Assembly: GCF_033095985.1 (NCBI RefSeq)
Contig: NZ_AP026802.1
Coordinates: 310,001-374,000 of the forward strand
DNA length: 64,000 bases
From: Xylocopilactobacillus apicola
GTDB lineage: Bacteria; Bacillota; Bacilli; Lactobacillales; Lactobacillaceae
Direction of reading: 5' to 3'
A program made the translations under genes and the position numbers. The notes below the pieces were generated by a model, which saw only the letters and a program-made list of their open reading frames with translations, was not told where the DNA came from and searched no databases. This document shows positions 22,814 through 32,728 of the stretch, piece by piece (positions within the stretch are counted from its first letter, which is position 1; each line of letters starts with the position of its first letter).

Positions 22814-25800
22814 ATGAGACTAGCAAAAAAGCTGGGCTATATTCTGGTGTTATTAATTGGAATTTTAACTTTGTTTTTTAGTTTAAATTTTAAACAGGAG
22901 ATAAAAGCAGTTGAATTTCCGCAAAATGTATCAATCAGTAATTCTAATAAAAAGAATGATGAGAAGGAATCCATTTTTGGATCATTTTCTAAAATTCAAC
23001 CACGTGGTTCTGGTTCTCAAACTCCGGTCAGCATGGGACCAGGTGATAGCCAGAATTTTTTTGCGACGGTCGGTAGCGCAGTAGCCAAGGTTAACGATGA
23101 TGGTACGTGGGATACCATTTCGATTAACGAGCCAAAATATTATCAAGTTGGAGCGGTCACGCTTAATGCAACAGTTGATATGACCAAAGATTTCAATTTC
23201 AGCTGGAATTTGAAAATTGAACGTTCTTCGCTTGCTTTTCTCGCAGATGGATTAGGCTTTATTTTTCACCCGTTATATAGTCCAGGTGAAACAATAACTG
23301 ATTTACAAGGCGGTTCACCTTATGTTTTACCAGCAGTATTTGGTCGTCATTCTGATACAACTCCAGTAACAACTACTGACGATCCTGATCTTGGTCAAAA
23401 TATCCATTCGATTGGAATAAATGGAGGAGACCTTGGGATCAGCGATATTATGAACGCCATCAGTTTTAAAATCGATACGAATTATAATGGGGTTATGGGA
23501 ACTAGGGTTGCTAATACACCTTACGGTAGTACAAGTCATTATTTAGATGTCGATCGTTATCCTGATGATTATTATGCTGGGACGACCTCAGGCGGAGTAG
23601 CTAACGGGTCTTTTGTAACGACCGACAATACCGGATTTTCTTCGGCTTCTCAATATTCAGCGCCATTGAATGGGCTTGCAGTCACACCTAAAAGTAATTC
23701 TTTTGGCAGTGTTAGTGGAGATGCAATTGTGGTTCCAGATAATACATGGCGACCAATGCAGATTTTTTACACAGCGGCAACTCATACGTTGAAAGTTACA
23801 ATTGGTGATGCAGCAACAGGTGGTCAGGTAAATTGGACCAAGGTCTTAAATGCCAATGAACAGGCGATAATTGCCAGTAAGCCGAGCTGGGCATTTTCGG
23901 TTTTGGGTTCGACGGGAGCGGGAGTTGAAGGTAATACAATTAAAAATATTCGCGGGACATTTACACCAGGGGATTCGGTAATTACGACCCGCTATATTGA
24001 TGAAAACGGAAATGATTTACAACCGCCAGTATCGACCTTGGAAGCAAACTGGCAGGTAACGCATCCGGGCTCCACTCAGTTTGTTGACTCAAGTAGTCCA
24101 GCTACGATCGTGAAAAATGGCAAAATTTATCGAAGAGCACAAGTCAATGGAACTTTTTTTAATAACAACACTCGGACCAATAAGCGTTTAGGAGCACCTG
24201 GGAGTGGTTCAACTGTCGATACAAGTGGCGGAAATGTAACAGTTACGACTAATTTTGAAAACATAATCTTTGTTAATTATGTTTATCGTCAAGAATTTCC
24301 TCAAGGAAGTACCGATGTAACATCTGATTTACAGTTAAGTACTGACGGGACAACATTCTCTAAGACTGCTAATATTCATCCGGGAGACGAAGTAACGTTT
24401 AAATATACAGCCAAAAACAATACACTTCCTGGTGTTTGGTCAAAAGTTACGGCGGTTCAGTCCTTAAGTGGCCTTTTCACACCAAAAGGTACGTTGCCTG
24501 CAGGTGTTACTCAAAAAGACGGATCACTTTATGTTCCGATAAAAGTGGGAGCAATTAATGATATTAGAACGGGCGAGACGGGTACTAATACGGTTAAGTT
24601 GAAGTATGAAGGAGTCGAGAAAGCCAGCCTTACTGCTAATGATGCGGGACAGATTACGATAACTAATAATCCTGCAACGTCGGGAGCACCCAAGACTTCA
24701 ACCATTGTCTCAAAGGTCTCAATTTATGATCAGTCGAATCAATTGATTGATGATAATGGAAATCCAGTGTATGGTTCGTATTTCTACAATCCTAGTAATC
24801 CGAACGCACCTTTAGCTAGTACTGACACAGTATACAATACCGCCAATTTTGCTCCCATGACTGATTCAGTAACGGTTAATGATCTGGGCTGGTGGGATTT
24901 TAATGCAACGACGAAGGTCTTGACCATCTATCCGCACGAGTTAAATTACGTTAGAGATAATGAGTATATTGCTTCTGAGAATACATATGGATTTCCTTGG
25001 TGGGGCTCTCGATTACAGATAGAAAAGACGATAATTAAACCAGGAGTGACAGCAAAAGGACGACTAAGAACCTTATTTTATGATCATGAAAATATGACTT
25101 CGATTGAAGGTCTTGAGGATCTCGATACCAGTGAAGTGACGGACATGTACTTCATGTTCTGCCAATGTAATTCCTTAATCAATTTAAATGTTAGTAACTT
25201 TAATACAAGTAAAGTTACTGATATGAGGACAATGTTTGGTAACTGTTGGTCATTAACCAGTCTCGATGTGAAGAATTTCGATACCCATAATGTTACTTAT
25301 ATGAGTGAAATGTTTAAAAGCTGCAAAAAAGTAACCAATTTAGAAGTGAAGGATTTTGATACTTCTAAAGTTACTTCAATGCGATACCTGTTTAGTGGGT
25401 GTGAATCACTAACGAGCCTCGATGTAACAGGATTTAATACCAGTAATGTTACTGATATGGGTTACGTGTTTTCTAGCTGTTCATCGATAACGAACCTTGA
25501 TTTAAGAAGTTTTGATACCAGTAAAGTAACTGATATGAAATTCATGTTTGGGTATTGTACCTCTTTATCTGATCTAAAATGGAATGCAACGAAATTTAAT
25601 ACCAACAATGTTACTGAGATGGAATATATGTTTCGCGATTGTAGTTCATTAAAGAATATTGATGTAAGCCATTTTAATACTAGTAAAGTAACGAATGTTA
25701 ACTATATGTTTAATGGTTGTACGTCTTTAGCGAGTCTTGATTTGAGCAGTTTTGACCTGACTAATGTTGTTCACAAAGGGAGTTTAAATCATGTGGAGAG

Positions 25801-26539
25801 CGGCTACAATGAGATGTTGTCAGATACTCCTAAACTTTGGAAATTAACGCTTGGACCAAATACGAAAATTCCAGATGTTACAGTTAGCGGGACGTTGATC
25901 TCTGCAAAATTGAAAGATCCAACGCCTGGGAATAAAGTTATTGATTTAAATTCTCCAGTACCGCCTAATCCGCAGTATTACGTTACGAATGCTCAGTGGC
26001 GGGAGGCAAGCACTGATGATTTCCTGCATGAGCCAGACGGAGCAGCGAAGACCGCAGCTGAAATTATGAGTGAATCGGCGACGGCTAATCGCAAGCGGAC
26101 GTACGTTTGGGATCAAATTGGTAAGCAGACTTTAGAAGCAACGCCAGGCAACATTGATCTGGGAACTCATGCGGGACATTTGAAAAATCAAGAATACAAA
26201 AGTTCAGCGCAGAATTTGAAGTTGACCGATAATCGAAACGTACGAACGGGCAAGAATTGGCGCATTGAAGCAGCGGTAACGAAACCGTTTAAGCATGCAA
26301 CAGATCCAACCAAAGTGATTAATGGCGATCCGCTTTATTATCATGACACTACTTCGGGGACGACGACGCATTTAACTTCTACAGCGCAAGTGTTATATAA
26401 CGGCACTGCAACGAATTTGTATCAAGATGTTAAAGATTATCCATGGAATTTGAGTTTTAAGGCAAGTCCGAGTGATATTCCGAAAGCCGGTAAATATAAC
26501 GCAACAACAACGTTTACCTTGGTGAGTGCACTACCTTAA
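22814..26539 (+). CDS. WxL-domain BspA-type LRR surface protein 2 with L-type lectin-like module (intact)
   Basis: The start at 22814 (MRLAKKLGYILVLL) is chosen because GGGAG precedes it and it aligns with the paralog starts; an ATG 12 codons earlier has no site. The mature protein (1241 residues with signal) has an L-type lectin-like domain at about 90-385 (FSWNLKIERSS, ADGLGFIFHP, late WAFSVLGSTGAG). A MucBP-like unit (TRYIDENGNDLQPP) follows at 390-490, then a DUF11-like beta domain at 496-625. About 9 BspA repeats (SxVTDMxxMFxxCxSL) fill 765-996. The C-terminal WxL-like domain has TGKNWRIEAA, PWNLSF and a final FTLVSALP. Unlike its two neighbours it has no G tract after the signal peptide. 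It is likely a secreted adhesin held on the wall by the WxL domain. Confidence 0.88.
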   Translation: MRLAKKLGYILVLLIGILTLFFSLNFKQEIKAVEFPQNVSISNSNKKNDEKESIFGSFSKIQPRGSGSQTPVSMGPGDSQNFFATVGSAVAKVNDDGTWDTISINEPKYYQVGAVTLNATVDMTKDFNFSWNLKIERSSLAFLADGLGFIFHPLYSPGETITDLQGGSPYVLPAVFGRHSDTTPVTTTDDPDLGQNIHSIGINGGDLGISDIMNAISFKIDTNYNGVMGTRVANTPYGSTSHYLDVDRYPDDYYAGTTSGGVANGSFVTTDNTGFSSASQYSAPLNGLAVTPKSNSFGSVSGDAIVVPDNTWRPMQIFYTAATHTLKVTIGDAATGGQVNWTKVLNANEQAIIASKPSWAFSVLGSTGAGVEGNTIKNIRGTFTPGDSVITTRYIDENGNDLQPPVSTLEANWQVTHPGSTQFVDSSSPATIVKNGKIYRRAQVNGTFFNNNTRTNKRLGAPGSGSTVDTSGGNVTVTTNFENIIFVNYVYRQEFPQGSTDVTSDLQLSTDGTTFSKTANIHPGDEVTFKYTAKNNTLPGVWSKVTAVQSLSGLFTPKGTLPAGVTQKDGSLYVPIKVGAINDIRTGETGTNTVKLKYEGVEKASLTANDAGQITITNNPATSGAPKTSTIVSKVSIYDQSNQLIDDNGNPVYGSYFYNPSNPNAPLASTDTVYNTANFAPMTDSVTVNDLGWWDFNATTKVLTIYPHELNYVRDNEYIASENTYGFPWWGSRLQIEKTIIKPGVTAKGRLRTLFYDHENMTSIEGLEDLDTSEVTDMYFMFCQCNSLINLNVSNFNTSKVTDMRTMFGNCWSLTSLDVKNFDTHNVTYMSEMFKSCKKVTNLEVKDFDTSKVTSMRYLFSGCESLTSLDVTGFNTSNVTDMGYVFSSCSSITNLDLRSFDTSKVTDMKFMFGYCTSLSDLKWNATKFNTNNVTEMEYMFRDCSSLKNIDVSHFNTSKVTNVNYMFNGCTSLASLDLSSFDLTNVVHKGSLNHVESGYNEMLSDTPKLWKLTLGPNTKIPDVTVSGTLISAKLKDPTPGNKVIDLNSPVPPNPQYYVTNAQWREASTDDFLHEPDGAAKTAAEIMSESATANRKRTYVWDQIGKQTLEATPGNIDLGTHAGHLKNQEYKSSAQNLKLTDNRNVRTGKNWRIEAAVTKPFKHATDPTKVINGDPLYYHDTTSGTTTHLTSTAQVLYNGTATNLYQDVKDYPWNLSFKASPSDIPKAGKYNATTTFTLVSALP

Positions 26540-26570
26540 ATATATTTATAGTGAAAATGGAGGATTTATT

Positions 26571-26821
26571 ATGATCGTTAGAGTAACAACCGTTGAAGAA
26601 TTAAAAATGCTACACATTCCCCCGAAAATTAAAGTGCTTGAAAATACTGAATATGATGTTAAAAAATAGAAGATGGTTCAATTGTCTATACTCCAACTTC
26701 TTCACTGACTAAATTAGAAGAAAAACCTAAAGGAAATACTTTTACAGAAATTGAGTTTACTTTTCAGAACGGAGACACTACCAAAGTTAATCTTCATTTC
26801 GACTCTCTCAAAAAACAGTAG
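26571..26821 (+). pseudogene. Small gene with a single frameshift at an A6 run
   Basis: An ATG with a GGAGG site begins a 32-residue frame, MIVRVTTVEELKMLHIPPKI onward, that stops at 26667 directly after A6 (26661-26666). With seven A the frame continues IEDGSIVYTPTSSL and so on to a stop at 26819-26821, giving 83 residues. I do not recognise the family; the DGSIVYTP ending of the first half faintly recalls AbrB/MazE-type antitoxins, which is weak. It starts 31 bp after the lectin paralog and may share its transcript. It may be a true pseudogene, a second homopolymer switch, or an assembly error in the A run. Confidence 0.55.
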
Positions 26822-26852
26822 ACTTTAATAGAAAGAGATACGCATTCTTAAG

Positions 26853-26878
26853 AAAACGAAATATTTTTCGTTTTTTTT
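26853..26878 (+). terminator. Terminator after the lectin paralog and small gene
   Basis: AAAACGAAA pairs with TTTCGTTTT (26853-26874), followed by more T. Confidence 0.8.
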
Positions 26879-26959
26879 AGATCTTAAATCATTTTCAAAA
26901 CTTTATTAACCAAAATTTATATATCCTTTATGTAATAAATTAATCCAAATAAGACAAAA

Positions 26960-27011
26960 ACGAATTAATCAATTATACACGTACGTTAATTCGTCTTTTT
27001 TTATTTTTTTT
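26960..27011 (+). terminator. Second terminator-like hairpin before the third paralog
   Basis: ACGAATTAA (26960-26968) pairs with TTAATTCGT (26986-26994), followed by long T runs. The T runs also form the start of the A/T-rich promoter region of the next gene. Confidence 0.6.
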
Positions 27012-27042
27012 AAAAATATTGCACAAAATCTGATTACTAGTT

Positions 27043-27051
27043 TGGTATACT
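27043..27051 (+). promoter_or_regulatory. Extended -10 promoter of the third WxL/BspA gene
   Basis: TGGTATACT (TATACT at 27046-27051) lies 33 bp before ATG 27085. It is the same element as in the other two paralogs. Confidence 0.6.
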
Positions 27052-27084
27052 AAATATAATGATATTACATTACGGGAGATGACA

Positions 27085-30000
27085 ATGAAAACATTCAAGA
27101 AATTTAGATATATTTTGGTGGCCTTAGCGGTGGCTCTAACAATTTTGTTGGCTTCTAACATGAAGCAGCACGTTATTGCATCAGTTTTTCCTTCAATTGA
27201 AACTAATGGTAGCGATTTCAGGGGGGGGGCATTTAGATAGACCCTCAGAAGTTGTTTTCGCGGATCCTTTACAATTTCCGCGAACTCCAAAGATCAATTC
27301 AAGGATTAATCTGCGTTCGCCTTCAACAATAGTTAAGAACGGAGAATTTGGTTTAAGAGGCGAGAGCAAATTTGTGGGGAACCAGGCCTCAATTTCTTTA
27401 GATTGGGATATTGTTTCTGATATTTCTGATGGTTATATTGTGCAGAGATCAACAAGCAGCATAATTTCTGATAATGATACTGCTTGGGAAACAGCCCCGA
27501 CTAACTACGGTAAAAAAATTAAGATTCTAAACGTTTATCCTCCTGATGGTCGTTTTTTAAAAGCATGGATGAATCAAAATAATGGTTCGGGGCAACCTGT
27601 TTCTATGAATTTGATTGACGTTGATGAAATTTCTTTACCTGATTTTAACGCTAATCCTGATGGATATTTAAAAGATGCTGATGGAAATTATCGGTATGAC
27701 GGTATTTATTTCGGTTCTTCGGATAGTAATGGTGGGTGGACTCCAGGAGTTAATGATTTAACTGCCACGTCACAACCGATTGTGGAATCTTTTGCTAATA
27801 CAGGGAGATCAATTATCTTAGGACATGATACGCTGGCTGGCATTTATATGGGATCGCACCATTATTTCAATAGATTTGCTCCAAAATTAGGTTGGATGTT
27901 TCCCAGTGATATTGAAAATCAAGGAGGCAGAGTTGATAGTTACAAGTGGCGTGGAGCAAATCATGTTTCATTTACTGCCAATGGGATGTTGAATCAGTAT
28001 CCTTATTATCTTGATCCAACTGTTACCTATAATATTTCTGTCTCTCATTCACTTGCTCAGTTTTATATGTATGATGATAGCGCTACTAGGTGGATGCAGT
28101 ATGAAGGAGGATACCCGCCCAACTCTGTTAATGATATTGACTTTACTAACTACACTAACCATGCATACGATTATTCGGGTAGAGTTATTGGCGATGATAA
28201 CTGGTATTTACTTACTAAAGGAAATTACGCAATGATTCAGACTGGTCATACAACTGGTCAGTGTACTCCTGATGAGGCAAAAATTATTGCTAATATGGTC
28301 TATTATACAAGTACTTTGAATACAACACGTCATGGCGAAGACTATACAGTTAAAGATTTAGCGGCTCCAGATGCACCAAGTACAACGCTTACGGGAACGA
28401 GTGCAAGCCAACTTAATTTAAAAGTAAATACTAATGACAATCCGACCGATTACTACTATCGAGTAAAAGCCAAAACTGCATTAAGAGATAAATACTCAGA
28501 TGTGATTAAAACTTCGGTAGAGAGCGGGGTAAAAGGGTACGTCTACACTTTAGACAGTTCACCGACAAGTACGCCAGCGGTAACTAAGAATCCATCGACC
28601 GGTGAAGTAACAAATATTAATTTGTCTGCAACCTCTGCAACAGATCCGTCGGCTAATTTAAGTTTGCCATTGCCAGCAAGTTTAAATAAATATCTCCATA
28701 TTGTAGCGGTGGATAATTCAAATAATGTTTCAGAGGTCAAACACATAAATCTCAATGACTATATATGGTGGTATATTGATCCGACCACCAAAGTTCTGAC
28801 GATATACCCGCATGAGTTGAATGCCTTAGTAGATGCAGTGATAGATTCTTCAGTTGATCCAATTAATCCAACAGTTACTTGGCCTTGGGATCAATATAAA
28901 ACTCAAATTACTAAAACGGTAATCAGTCCAGGAGTAAGCGCAAAAGCGAGTATTGCTCAACTTTTCAAAGGCTTTACAGCAATGACCGAAATTGTAGGTC
29001 TAACTAATCTTAACACGACAGAAGTAACGGACTATAGCTGGATGTTTAATGATTGTAAGAATCTTACGGCAATTGATCTGTCAGGCTTTAATACATTAAA
29101 AGCGTATAATATGTTTCGATTTTTGAGAAATTGTTCAAGTGTAACTGATCTAAAGTTTGGACCTGATTTTATAACGTCAAATGTGACTAACTTCGGCGGC
29201 TTCTTTGAAGGGATGCAGAGTATAGAGAGTATTGATATGGATCATATTGATACAAGCAGTGCACTGGATATGCAGGCAATGTTTGCAGTTTGTCGAAGTT
29301 TAAAAACTTTAGATGTAAGTCGTCTAAACACCTCGAATGTAAAAAATATGAATTGGTTATTTGAATTTGATAATAATCTAACCGAGATAGATCTGAGTAA
29401 TTTTAATACTTCAAGTCTTACAACAATGGCATATATGTTTAAGGAAGACACGAATCTAAAAAAGATCACGTTTGGACAAAATTTTAACACAACGAATGTA
29501 ACAACAATGGATCATGCATTTGAGAACTGCAGTTCTTTGAGTAGTTTAGATCTTTCAAGTTTCACAACAAATCCCAATACCATGAATATGGATGATTCTT
29601 TAAATGGGACAACAAATTTATGGAAATTAACGTTAGGAGTAAATACAAAGTTATCAAATACGACAGGTTTAGCAGATCCAAATCCTAGAACGCCAATAAA
29701 TGATTTAGATAAACCAGTTCCGCCGAATTCGCAATATTATGCAACTGATGCTCAGTGGCGAGAGGTTGGGGTTGGAGGAAGTGATCATGAACCCAAAGGT
29801 GATGTTTTGACGGCAGCTCAGATTATGAGTGAATCAGCAACGCGTAATGACGTTCGGACTTATGTTTGGGATCAGCGTGGTCGGGTCCAGCTTAAAGCAC
29901 CAACTGCGATTGATTTTGGCACGCATCGAGGATCAGTTCGCAGTCATAACTATGAAAGTACAGATCATCAGTTTAAAGTTATTGACAACCGTAACTCTCG

Positions 30001-30286
30001 TAAGAACAAGAAGTGGCGAATTGAAGGAGCAATGACGCAGCCTTTAACTAAGGGAACCAAGCGAATTGTCGGTAATCCGCTTCATCATAAGAACAATTCG
30101 GGAGTGGAAACTAATTTGACCCCAGTAGCGACCTTTTTAGCAGAAAAGGTAATTCCAGGAGTAGTTTACGAAGATACGTGGGAAGAGCCGTGGAATATGA
30201 TTTTCAAAACTACGGCAAATAATATTCCGGAGGCTGGAAGCTACAGCGGTGAGGTGACGTATACATTGCTTGATTCGACCCCTTAA
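27085..30286 (+). CDS. WxL-domain BspA-type LRR surface protein 3, poly-G phase variable (OFF here)
   Basis: The start ATG 27085 (GGGAG upstream) gives a signal peptide, MKTFKKFRYILVALAVAL onward, then ...SDFRGGAFR and a stop at 27238, so 51 residues are made. Nine G (27221-27229) separate this from a long downstream frame. Eight or eleven G would fuse them into about 1066 residues. The restored protein parallels paralog 1. A DUF5057-like module at about 145-418 has KILNVYP, GIYFGSSDSNGGW and RSIILGHDT. A linker follows with WWYIDPTTKVLTIYPHELN. About eight irregular BspA repeats lie at 635-852. The C-terminal WxL-like domain has NKKWRIEGA, PWNMIF and a final YTLLDSTP. A TTG at 27176 is in the downstream frame but would give no signal peptide. 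Confidence 0.82.
27221..27229 (+). repeat. G9 homopolymer: putative phase-variation switch
   Basis: Nine G lie at the same place as in paralog 1, right after the signal peptide. The upstream frame continues to TAG at 27238-27240; the long frame reads GGG-GGG-GGG-CAT. Loss of one G or gain of two joins them, which is the opposite direction to the repair needed in paralog 1. Confidence 0.8.
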
Positions 30287-30401
30287 GCATCAAAAGAGCT
30301 GTCATACTATTAAATGATATTCATTTTTTATGTTTAAACTCGACCGATAAAAATCAACGTTCAAATTATTAAGCTTTAGATGGTCTCAAATAAACCTTTA
30401 A

Positions 30402-30410
30402 TGGTAAAAT
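30402..30410 (+). promoter_or_regulatory. Extended -10 promoter for the TPM-domain gene
   Basis: TGGTAAAAT (TAAAAT at 30405-30410) lies 30 bp before the start codon. The 30287-30440 gap holds no clear terminator for the third paralog. Confidence 0.45.
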
Positions 30411-30440
30411 GGATTTAAATAATAAGTTTGGATCGCAATT

Positions 30441-31235
30441 ATGAGAAAGAAAATCAAATTAAATATCGTTTTGTTTGTGGCAATTCTATTTAACGCAATA
30501 GCTTGGCCCCAAATCGTTAAGGCGGCAACTTTGCCTAGTTCTCCGCGTAGCTTCTACTATGATGAGGCGGGCCTTTTGACTGACTCCACGCAACAGTTAA
30601 TCGAAAATAAGAACCGGCAGTATAAAAATAAAAGCCATGCTCCGCAGGTAGTTGTGGCAGTCGTTAATTCAACAGGCGGTGAACAAGTCGGGACCTATGC
30701 CCGCGATTTGTTTCAATCGTGGCGTATTGGCGATTATTCCAAAAATAACGGGGTTTTGATTTTGTACGCTTTAAATAATGGGGAACGCAACGTCGTGATT
30801 CAGGTTGGCAACGGATTAGATAATCAATTAAACGCTTCTAAGCGGTCGCAAATCTTGGAAGATAATCGCACAAATTTAAAATCAACCGATTCGCTATTAG
30901 TGAATCAAGGGATTCAACAGACGTTCAATTCCATAACGCAAGTGATCGATGAAAATCCCAGCACTAGTAGTGCGTCGCCAGTGGTCAAAGGAATCGTTTT
31001 TCAAATTGTGGCGCCGATTATTATTTTCATTATTGTTGCTTCGGCAGTGGGAATTTGGCTTACGGTTAAGAGATATCACTCAATGTCTAAACAAGAATTT
31101 ATCAGAGACACTCGTCGACGGAATTTGTGGAGTTATAGCAGGTATCGAAATTATGGCGATGACCACTTTGACGACCATTTCTCAGGTGGCGGCGGCGGAA
31201 GCGGCGGTTCAGCAGGTGGCAGCTCGGATATTTAA
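30441..31235 (+). CDS. Secreted TPM-domain protein with glycine-rich tail
   Basis: The 264-residue protein has a signal peptide ending near IVKAATLPSSP and a TPM domain at about 35-170 (YDEAGLLTDSTQQLIEN, APQVVVAVVNSTGG, NGVLILYALNNGERNVVIQVG). One transmembrane helix follows at about 188-210. The tail carries the stretch FSGGGGGSGGSAGG. This is the YgcG layout seen widely in Firmicutes. TPM proteins are linked to membrane-protein quality control or phosphatase activity in other systems; the function here is unknown. It is probably monocistronic. Confidence 0.85.
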   Translation: MRKKIKLNIVLFVAILFNAIAWPQIVKAATLPSSPRSFYYDEAGLLTDSTQQLIENKNRQYKNKSHAPQVVVAVVNSTGGEQVGTYARDLFQSWRIGDYSKNNGVLILYALNNGERNVVIQVGNGLDNQLNASKRSQILEDNRTNLKSTDSLLVNQGIQQTFNSITQVIDENPSTSSASPVVKGIVFQIVAPIIIFIIVASAVGIWLTVKRYHSMSKQEFIRDTRRRNLWSYSRYRNYGDDHFDDHFSGGGGGSGGSAGGSSDI

Positions 31236-31315
31236 AAAACGTTGTTTTTTTGAAAATAAAAGTTAGAATCTAATCTAAGAAACAAAAAAACTCGTTATTT
31301 TGAAAGAAGGATTCG

Positions 31316-32580
31316 ATGACAGGTAACAAATATCGCGGTTTGAAGGGGATTTATTACGAAGCGGTAAAGCACCGTGATCTTGAGAGTTATCGCAAGATGG
31401 TTGATAGCCGAAGAAACAACGAACTTGCGGTTCATACGGGGCTTACAATGGCGCCGTTGGTCAATGAGTTTAGAACAAGTGATCAATTTGAAATTTTCTA
31501 TCTTCCTGCGCTCCAAATTAGTCAATTGGAAGAAGAAATTTTTACTCTTTCACACCAGATTGATAAAAAAATGGCGCTTATACCTGAAGTGGCTCAGGAG
31601 CAGATTTTTAATAATAATTTAGTTGATGAATTGCAGAGTACTAACGATATTGAAGGTGTAAAAAGTTCTAAGGAAGAAATTAGTCAAACTTTTGAACGAC
31701 TCAAAAAAGTCAAGTCGGCAAGGAACGTTTTTCTGGTTTAGTCAAGCTTTATGCTAATTTTGAGGAAAAGAAATACAACACAATTTCTTCTGTTAAAGAT
31801 TTCCGAGATATTTGGGACGAGCTAGTTAGTCAAGAAATTAGCACTGAAGATCAACCGGATGGGAAGTTGTTTAGAAAGGCTAATGAGGTTATTCAGACCA
31901 GTGAAAAGGTTATTCATCGTGGTGATGAGTCAGAAGAGGAAATTACTAATGATCTAAGTAAGCTTGTAGCTGAAATGAATAATCCGAATATACCTTCGCT
32001 GCCAAAGTGTTTTTTGGCCCATTATTATTTTGAATATATTCATCCATTTTACGACGGCAATGGGCGGACAGGGCGCTTTATCGTTTGCTCCTATCTCTCA
32101 CGTAAGCTAGATCGAATGTCAGCTTTGCAGTTTTCAACGGCAATTGCGAAGAATCGAAACTCTTATTATAAGGCATTCGTTGAGATGTCCAACGTTTATA
32201 ATCAAGGCGAGGGGACCAAGTTTGTGATCAAAATGATGCAGCTGTTGATCTTTGGGCAATATAACATTATCGATAAATTAGATAATGGAATTAAACTTCT
32301 AGAAAATGCGAAGCGATTAATCGCCAAATTAAAGTTGAACTCTAATGAGAAGGAAATTATGTTTGCTTTATGTCAAAAAGCTATATTTGGCCCCTACGTA
32401 GGAACAATCACTGATACTGATTTGAGCAATACTTTAAAGATAAGCCGCTATTTGCTAAATAAAGCATTCGAAGTATTAATCGCCAATGATTTCGTTGAGG
32501 TCGCTAGTTCCAAGCCGTTGTCGCATGTGATTACAAAAAAAATTCGGGATCAACTATTTTGCCTAGAAACGTTCTTGTAA
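31316..32580 (+). pseudogene. Class II Fic-family protein, split by one frameshift
   Basis: The first frame (31316-31741) gives the N-terminal part with the class II inhibitory motif TNDIEG within DELQSTNDIEGVKSS. It then runs out of frame into a stop after about residue 135. The second frame is open from before 31741 (SGLVKLYANFEEKKYN) to 32580 and holds the catalytic Fic motif HPFYDGNGRTGR and a C-terminal winged-helix-like part. One extra base between 31703 and 31731, for example in the A6 run 31703-31708, restores a continuous protein of about 420 residues. Fic proteins usually transfer AMP to a hydroxyl group on a target protein. The catalytic half lacks a ribosome binding site of its own. 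Confidence 0.8.
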
Positions 32581-32719
32581 GATAAACAAGCCTTATCATA
32601 AAACTTTAAGGAAGGCCTTTATTTTAAAGATGATAGCGTTTTAATAAAAATTATTTCAACTAAACTAACATTATTTTTGTAAAATTCCGGTTAAGATTCT
32701 AGCAAATATCAGCAAATAG

Positions 32720-32728
32720 TGTTATTAT
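32720..32728 (+). promoter_or_regulatory. Extended -10 promoter and structured leader of the gap operon
   Basis: TGTTATTAT (TATTAT at 32723-32728) gives a leader of about 120 nt. ATAGGG (32741-32746) can pair with CCCTAT (32815-32820) to close a long 5' UTR fold. The whole 32581-32856 gap holds no gene; a weak GCCTT/AAGGC hairpin after the Fic gene may be its terminator. No cggR gene or obvious CggR operator is seen. Confidence 0.4.

Noticed and set aside
19814-27229. Programmed ribosomal frameshifting at the two G9 tracts, as in prfB (which has a similar ATTTCAGGGGG context)
   Set aside because: Paralog 1 would need a -1 shift and paralog 3 a +1 shift, and neither has the CTT-TGA slippery site. 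A conserved programmed event should have one direction. Slipped-strand variation explains both, though transcriptional slippage is not excluded.
27176-30286. The third paralog starting at TTG 27176 and reading through the G run as one frame
   Set aside because: This start has no ribosome binding site and no signal peptide, whereas ATG 27085 has both and aligns with the other paralogs.
19814-31731. All frameshifts being homopolymer sequencing or assembly errors
   Set aside because: Possible for the two A6-linked cases, which is why they are scored lower. For the G9 tracts, two long G runs at the same place in two paralogs are unlikely as pure error, and all core genes in the window are intact.
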